Positions 60,179 through 64,000 of a stretch of 64,000 bases of DNA are shown in pieces. The DNA is taken from contig NZ_FZNR01000017.1 in the NCBI RefSeq assembly GCF_900188005.1, forward strand, positions 121,693-185,692. Direction: 5' to 3'. The stretch is from Actinoplanes regularis. Lineage in GTDB: Bacteria; Actinomycetota; Actinomycetes; Mycobacteriales; Micromonosporaceae. Every line of letters starts with the position of its first letter. Positions within the stretch are counted from its first letter, which is position 1. A program made the translations under genes and the position numbers. A model generated the notes under the pieces. It saw only the letters and a program-made list of their open reading frames with translations. It made no database searches and was not told the origin of the DNA.

Positions 60179-60192
60179 GGGCCGATGGGCCC
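60179..60192. promoter_or_regulatory. Perfect DevR-box-like palindrome upstream of the SHOCT gene
   Basis: GGGCC-GATG-GGCCC has perfect 5-nt half-sites, 25 nt after the kinase stop and 56 nt before the SHOCT gene start. It has the same GGGCC half-site and N4 spacing as the boxes at 57579 and 57614. Confidence 0.5.
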
Positions 60193-60247
60193 TGACGCTT
60201 CGGTGCCGGGCGTCCGACGATGGAGGTAGCGCGGAAGGAGTACGGCC

Positions 60248-60475
60248 ATGATGTACACGTATCCGCACCTCATGCCCATGGGAGCCGGCTGGGCCGCGAT
60301 CGTTCTGACGGTGCTGGTGGCGATTGTCGGGGTCCTTCTCGCGGGTCTGCGGCCGGTGCGCGGTGAAGGCCGCGGCACCGCGGAGCGGACCCTGGACGAG
60401 CGGTTCGCCCGGGGCGAGATCGACGCCGAGGAGTACGAGCAGCGACTGCGGACGTTGCATGCCGCCCATCGCTGA
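60248..60475 (+). CDS. Small SHOCT-domain membrane protein
   Basis: A 75-residue protein: one transmembrane helix (residues 14-34, WAAIVLTVLVAIVGVLLAGL) and a C-terminal SHOCT motif (ERTLDERFARGEIDAEEYEQ then RLRTL). SHOCT is a short helical oligomerisation motif attached to many membrane or secreted proteins. ATG 60248 follows a GGAAGGAG site, with a DevR-box-like palindrome upstream. It probably belongs to the stress cluster. Confidence 0.9.
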   Translation: MMYTYPHLMPMGAGWAAIVLTVLVAIVGVLLAGLRPVRGEGRGTAERTLDERFARGEIDAEEYEQRLRTLHAAHR

Positions 60476-60609
60476 GGGTCCGGAGGGGCCTTCGAAGGGG
60501 TCGAACAGCACTGTCGGGCTCGGCTGATCCGCGGTTGCATGGGAGGTGAGGAGCGCCGGTGGTGCGACATCGCTCCGGCGCGGACCTGCGAATGGGTCGG
60601 GAGGTAGTC

Positions 60610-61494
60610 ATGAGCGACCTCGGCTATTTCAAGGTGGAACAGCAGGCGCGGCAGCGGCACGGTGACCTGTTCCGGGTCGCGCCCTGCACCGAGATGATCA
60701 ACAGCTACCTCGGAACCTTCTCGTACGCGGATCCGTATGAGAAGGCGCCCGCGGTCGAGGAGGAGCGGGCCGCCGTGCGTACGGTGGTCGTCGGGGTGGA
60801 CGACCTGCCCGCCGGCCGTGTCGCCGTCGATCAGGCGGCGATCGAGGCGAAGCTGCTCGGGTCCGCGCTGCTGATCGTGCACGCGGGTGCGCCCCGCCAC
60901 CCGTCGCTGCTCGACGGACTCGTCCAGCGGGTGCGGCTGCTCGCCCCGGATCTCGAGGTGACGACCCGGGTCACCGCCGGTATGCGCCCGGCCGAGATGC
61001 TGCTCTCGACGGCCGGTGAGAACGACCTGATCGTGCTCGGGCACCGGCAGGGGTTCGCTCGGCGCACGCTGCGGTGCGGCGTCGCGGAGCGAGTGGTGGC
61101 GCAACACCCCGGCCCGGTCCTGGTGGTCCGGCGGACGGGCTGGCCGCCCCCGCTGGAGCTGGAGAACCGGCAGTTGCTGGTCGGGATGAGGGGTTCGGCC
61201 GCGTCCAGCCGGGCGTACGAGTTCGCGGTCGCCGAGGCCCAGGCCCGCGGATGCGACATCGTGGTGCTGCACGTCGTCCCGGGGCCGGTCGAGGTACCGG
61301 AGTGGTTGGATTGGCGTGGCGGCGTCGCCGTCTGGAACCGGACCGTCGCCGGGAATCCGGTGAACGAGCTCGTCGACGCCGCCAGCCACGCTGACGCGAT
61401 GGTTCTGGGCCGGTCCGCCGGCCGCGGCCGGCTCGGCTCGGTGGACCGGGCGGTTCTGCACCACGGCCGCTGCCCGGTCTTCTTCGTCGGCTGA
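60610..61494 (+). CDS. Universal stress protein with N-terminal extension
   Basis: A 294-residue protein. The first 55 residues (SDLGYFKVEQQARQRHGDLF; CTEMINSYLGTFSYADPYEK) are an unfamiliar extension. Then come two UspA-type domains (TVVVGVDDLPAGRVAVDQAA with GHRQGFARRTLRCGVAERVV; LLVGMRGSAASSRAYEFAVA with GRSAGRGRLGSVDRAVLHHG). The glycine-rich ATP loops are partly degenerate (GHRQG, GRSAG), so ATP binding is less sure than for the other USP. ATG 60610 follows GGGAGGT. It sits between the SHOCT gene and the P-type ATPase on the same strand. Confidence 0.85.
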   Translation: MSDLGYFKVEQQARQRHGDLFRVAPCTEMINSYLGTFSYADPYEKAPAVEEERAAVRTVVVGVDDLPAGRVAVDQAAIEAKLLGSALLIVHAGAPRHPSLLDGLVQRVRLLAPDLEVTTRVTAGMRPAEMLLSTAGENDLIVLGHRQGFARRTLRCGVAERVVAQHPGPVLVVRRTGWPPPLELENRQLLVGMRGSAASSRAYEFAVAEAQARGCDIVVLHVVPGPVEVPEWLDWRGGVAVWNRTVAGNPVNELVDAASHADAMVLGRSAGRGRLGSVDRAVLHHGRCPVFFVG

Positions 61495-61539
61495 GCGGCG
61501 CGCGAGCCGCCGAGCCCACGCCCGTGAAGGAGGATTTCG

Positions 61540-63825
61540 ATGCGGTGGTGGGCCCGGCGGCGTGAGCAGCTGCTCTTCGCCCTGACGACGCTCTTGTTAC
61601 TGGCGGGCATCGCGTTCGCCACGAGCGGCGTGCGTGGTGCGGCGGACGGGTCGTGGGCCGCCGCGGCGCTGCTCGGGCTGGCGTACTCGACCGTGACGCT
61701 GATCGCCGTGGCCCGCCGGCGCGAGGCGAGCGTCGACGTGATCGCCTGGCTGGCGCTGGCCGGCGCGCTGTGGGTGGGGGAATTCCTCGCCGGTGCGGTG
61801 ATCGCGGTCATGCTGGCCGGTGGCGTGCTGCTGGAGGCGCGCGCCGAGGCGCGGGCCCGCCGGGAGCTGAGTGCCCTGGTGGCCCGGGCGCCGCGGACGG
61901 CCCGGCGGCAGACTCCGGCGGGACCGGTGGAGGTGCCGGTGGCCGAGGTGCGGGTCGGCGATCGGCTCGTGGTCGGTACCGGCGAGATCGTCCCGGTCGA
62001 CGGGCGCCTGCTGGAGCCGGCCGTGCTGGACGAGTCGGCGCTGTCCGGGGAGCCGCTGCCGGTGGAGCGCCGGGCCGGCGAGGACGTGCGCAGCGGGGTG
62101 GTCAACGCCGGTCAGGCGACGCGGTTCACGGCCACCGCGACCGCGGACACCTCGACGTACGCCGGTGTGGTGCGCCTGGTCGAGCGGGCCCAGGCGCAGA
62201 GCGCGCCGTTCGTGCGGATGGCCGACCGGTTCGCGGTCGCCTTCGTGCCGGTGACGCTGGTCCTGGCCGGTCTGGCCTGGTCGCTCACCGGTGACCCGGT
62301 CCGGGCGGTGGCGGTGCTGGTGGTGGCGACCCCATGCCCGCTGCTGCTGGCCGCCCCGATCGCGATCATCTCGGGGATCTCCCGGGCCGCCCGCGGCGGT
62401 GTCGTCGTCAAGGGCGGCGGCGCCCTGGAACGGCTGGCCGCCGGCCGGGTTCTGCTCTTCGACAAGACCGGCACGCTCACCGCGGGACGGCCGGTGCTCA
62501 CCGACGTGGTCACCGAGGTCGGCGGCCCGGTGAGCGCCGATGAGGTGCTGCGCCTGGCGGCGAGCGTGGACCAGAGCTCGGCGCACGTGCTCGCCGGTGC
62601 GATCGTCACCGCGGCCCGGGACCGTGGGCTGGCGCTGACCGCACCGGATCAGGTCGTGGAACGGCCCGGGTACGGGATCGAGGGCGTCGCCGACGGTCGC
62701 CGGGTCCAGCTGGGCAAGGCGGCGAGCGTCGTACCGGGGCCGGCTCCCGGCTGGATCCGGCGGGCCCGGCGCCGTGCCGCGCTCGACGGCTCGCTGACCG
62801 TCTTCGTCGCGGTCGACGGCGTACCGGCAGGAGTGCTGATCTTGGAGGATCGGGTGCGCCCGCAGGCGCCCCGCACGGTCCGTGGCCTGCGTGCCGCCGG
62901 GATCGGCCGGGTGGTGCTGGTGACCGGCGATCACGCGGACGCGGCCGAGGCGGTGGGCCGGATCATCGGCGTCGACGCCGTGCACGCGGACTGCGATCCC
63001 GCCGACAAGCTGACCCTGGTCCGCGCCGAGCAGGAACGGGCACCGACGATCATGGTCGGGGACGGCATCAACGACGCTCCCGCGCTGGCCGCGGCGGGAG
63101 TCGGCGTGGCGCTGGCCGCGCGTGGGGCGACCGCCTCGGCGGAGGCCGCGGACGTGGTGCTCACCGTCGACCACCTCGGCGCGCTGGCCGACGCGATCCT
63201 CATCGCGCGACGCTGTCGCCGGGTCGCCTGGTGGGCGGTCGTGCCCGGGATGGTCCTGTCCGTGGCGGCGATGCTCGTGGCGGCCGCGGGCGGGCTGCCG
63301 CCGGTCGCGGGCGCCGTCCTGCAGGAGGGCATCGACGTCGTGGCGATCGCCGTCGCGCTGACCGCGTTGATCCCGGGGCGGGCGCACACCGTGACGCTCG
63401 ACGCGGCCGATGCCGCCGTCGCCCGGCGGTTGTACGCCGAGCACCAGGAGGTGCGGCCGCTGGTCGAGCAGGTGCGCACGGTCGCCGACGCGCTGGACGA
63501 GCCGCCGTACGACCTGGGACCGACCCGCAAGCTGCTGGGCGACCTGGAGGTGCGGCTGCTGGCCCACGAGCGCGCCGAGGAGGCCGAGCTGCTGCCGATC
63601 GTGGCGCGGGCGCTGGGCGGGGCGGAGGCGACGAGCGGGCTCAGCCGTACCCACGCGGAGATCGAGCACCAGATCGGGCGGCTGCGCCGCGCGGCGGACG
63701 ACCTGGCCCAGGAGGCGGAGGCGGAGGATGTCACCGACGTACGGCGGCTGCTCTACGGCCTTTACGCGATCCTCCGCCTGCACAACGCGCAGGAGGAGGA
63801 GGCCGCCTTCAGCCTCCTGTCGTGA
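61540..63825 (+). CDS. P-type heavy-metal ATPase fused to a hemerythrin-like domain
   Basis: A 761-residue transporter. Core motifs of P1B ATPases are present: transmembrane TPCP (Thr264-Pro267, so CPx-type), DKTGTLTAG with phospho-Asp308, and GDGINDAPALAAAG (Asp508, Asp512). There is no N-terminal CxxC metal domain. After the last helices, residues about 625-761 form a four-helix hemerythrin-like domain with His635, His676/Glu680, His705, His710 and His748/Glu752 as candidate di-iron ligands. Fused HHE domains bind O2, iron or NO. Metal specificity is unknown; the context (DosS-like kinase, USPs) suggests redox or hypoxia. ATG 61540 follows AAGGAGG. Confidence 0.88.
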   Translation: MRWWARRREQLLFALTTLLLLAGIAFATSGVRGAADGSWAAAALLGLAYSTVTLIAVARRREASVDVIAWLALAGALWVGEFLAGAVIAVMLAGGVLLEARAEARARRELSALVARAPRTARRQTPAGPVEVPVAEVRVGDRLVVGTGEIVPVDGRLLEPAVLDESALSGEPLPVERRAGEDVRSGVVNAGQATRFTATATADTSTYAGVVRLVERAQAQSAPFVRMADRFAVAFVPVTLVLAGLAWSLTGDPVRAVAVLVVATPCPLLLAAPIAIISGISRAARGGVVVKGGGALERLAAGRVLLFDKTGTLTAGRPVLTDVVTEVGGPVSADEVLRLAASVDQSSAHVLAGAIVTAARDRGLALTAPDQVVERPGYGIEGVADGRRVQLGKAASVVPGPAPGWIRRARRRAALDGSLTVFVAVDGVPAGVLILEDRVRPQAPRTVRGLRAAGIGRVVLVTGDHADAAEAVGRIIGVDAVHADCDPADKLTLVRAEQERAPTIMVGDGINDAPALAAAGVGVALAARGATASAEAADVVLTVDHLGALADAILIARRCRRVAWWAVVPGMVLSVAAMLVAAAGGLPPVAGAVLQEGIDVVAIAVALTALIPGRAHTVTLDAADAAVARRLYAEHQEVRPLVEQVRTVADALDEPPYDLGPTRKLLGDLEVRLLAHERAEEAELLPIVARALGGAEATSGLSRTHAEIEHQIGRLRRAADDLAQEAEAEDVTDVRRLLYGLYAILRLHNAQEEEAAFSLLS

Positions 63826-64000
63826 CGGCGGGCAGTGTGATGGTGAAGGTGGATCCGCCTGTGGGTGCGGGGTGGTAGTGGACGTCGCCGCTGTTGGCGC
63901 GGGCGAGTTCGCGGATGATGTAGAGGCCGAGGCCGGTGCCGGGGACTTTGGCGGCGGTGGGTTCGGCGCGGGCGAAGCGGTTGAAGAGTTTGTCGCGGAA
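63809..64000 (-). CDS. Sensor histidine kinase, C-terminal fragment (runs off right edge)
   Basis: The minus strand from the window edge reads 63 codons to a TGA at 63811-63809. LFNRFARAEPTAAKVPGTGL then GLYIIRELARANSGDV and GGSTFTITLPA are the F and G2 boxes and end of a HATPase domain of the classical HisKA type, unlike the HisKA_3 kinases elsewhere in the window. Its last 17 bases overlap the end of the P-type ATPase gene in convergent orientation. The sensor part and partner are outside the window. Confidence 0.88.
   Translation of the reverse strand, partial: FRDKLFNRFARAEPTAAKVPGTGLGLYIIRELARANSGDVHYHPAPTGGSTFTITLPAVTTGG

Overview
This is a high-GC actinomycete chromosome segment, most likely from the Micromonosporaceae (Actinoplanes-like). 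The grounds are very high GC with GC-rich third codon positions, frequent GTG/TTG starts, many LacI/ROK/AfsR/ArsR regulators, and a short repeat carrying a gene start that encodes MSELASE, a start I associate from memory with that family. I see no tRNA, rRNA, CRISPR array, transposase or prophage gene. Only the sequence was used; family names marked 'from memory' were not checked against a database.

Layout. 1-2488: edge of a Calvin-Benson (cbb) locus, with the first 57 codons of a red-type form I RuBisCO large subunit (minus strand), divergent LysR regulator (CbbR), a small repeat protein and phosphoribulokinase. 2502-9183: GAF histidine kinase/NarL-type regulator pair, secreted protein behind MalR-like operators, small ORF behind tandem palindromes, LacI regulator, anchored trypsin-like protease, enolase. 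9184-16593: AfsR/SARP-NB-ARC-TPR regulator, then a SLOG-domain protein and a giant TIR-membrane-coiled coil-WD40 protein, a possible NAD-nucleotide signalling pair. 17125-24304: ROK-regulated sugar or cyclitol uptake and catabolism operon (ATPase, permease, lipoprotein, oxidoreductase, isomerase) with a 77-bp start-codon repeat and an internal terminator. 24495-34989: Lys-rich mini-protein, anchored PstS-like protein, secreted protein, a membrane protein and small protein sharing an asparagine/glycine-rich motif, zinc-ribbon membrane protein, ArsR/MFS/FAD-monooxygenase group, DUF1963-like protein.

35003-51668 is the core: Trk/Ktr potassium uptake, then a complete group 1h-like ('actinobacterial', high-affinity) [NiFe]-hydrogenase locus. 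On the minus strand, hhyL, three uncharacterised genes, maturation protease, a HypC-HypF fusion, a second hypC, hypD, hypE and a final unknown gene are nearly all coupled by 4-nt overlaps. hypA-hypB run divergently on the plus strand. A further unknown gene, a NifU-like gene and hhyS lie beyond, and an XRE-type regulator diverges from hhyS across a perfect 14-bp palindrome. With the cbb genes 35 kb away, this suggests growth or survival on trace H2 with CO2 fixation ('atmospheric chemosynthesis').

51888-64000: secreted GH26-like hydrolase, large subtilase, then a hypoxia/dormancy-like cluster: two universal stress proteins, CBS-BON protein, a DosS-like heme GAF histidine kinase, a SHOCT membrane protein and a P-type ATPase fused to a hemerythrin-like domain, with DevR-box-like palindromes. 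The window ends inside another histidine kinase.
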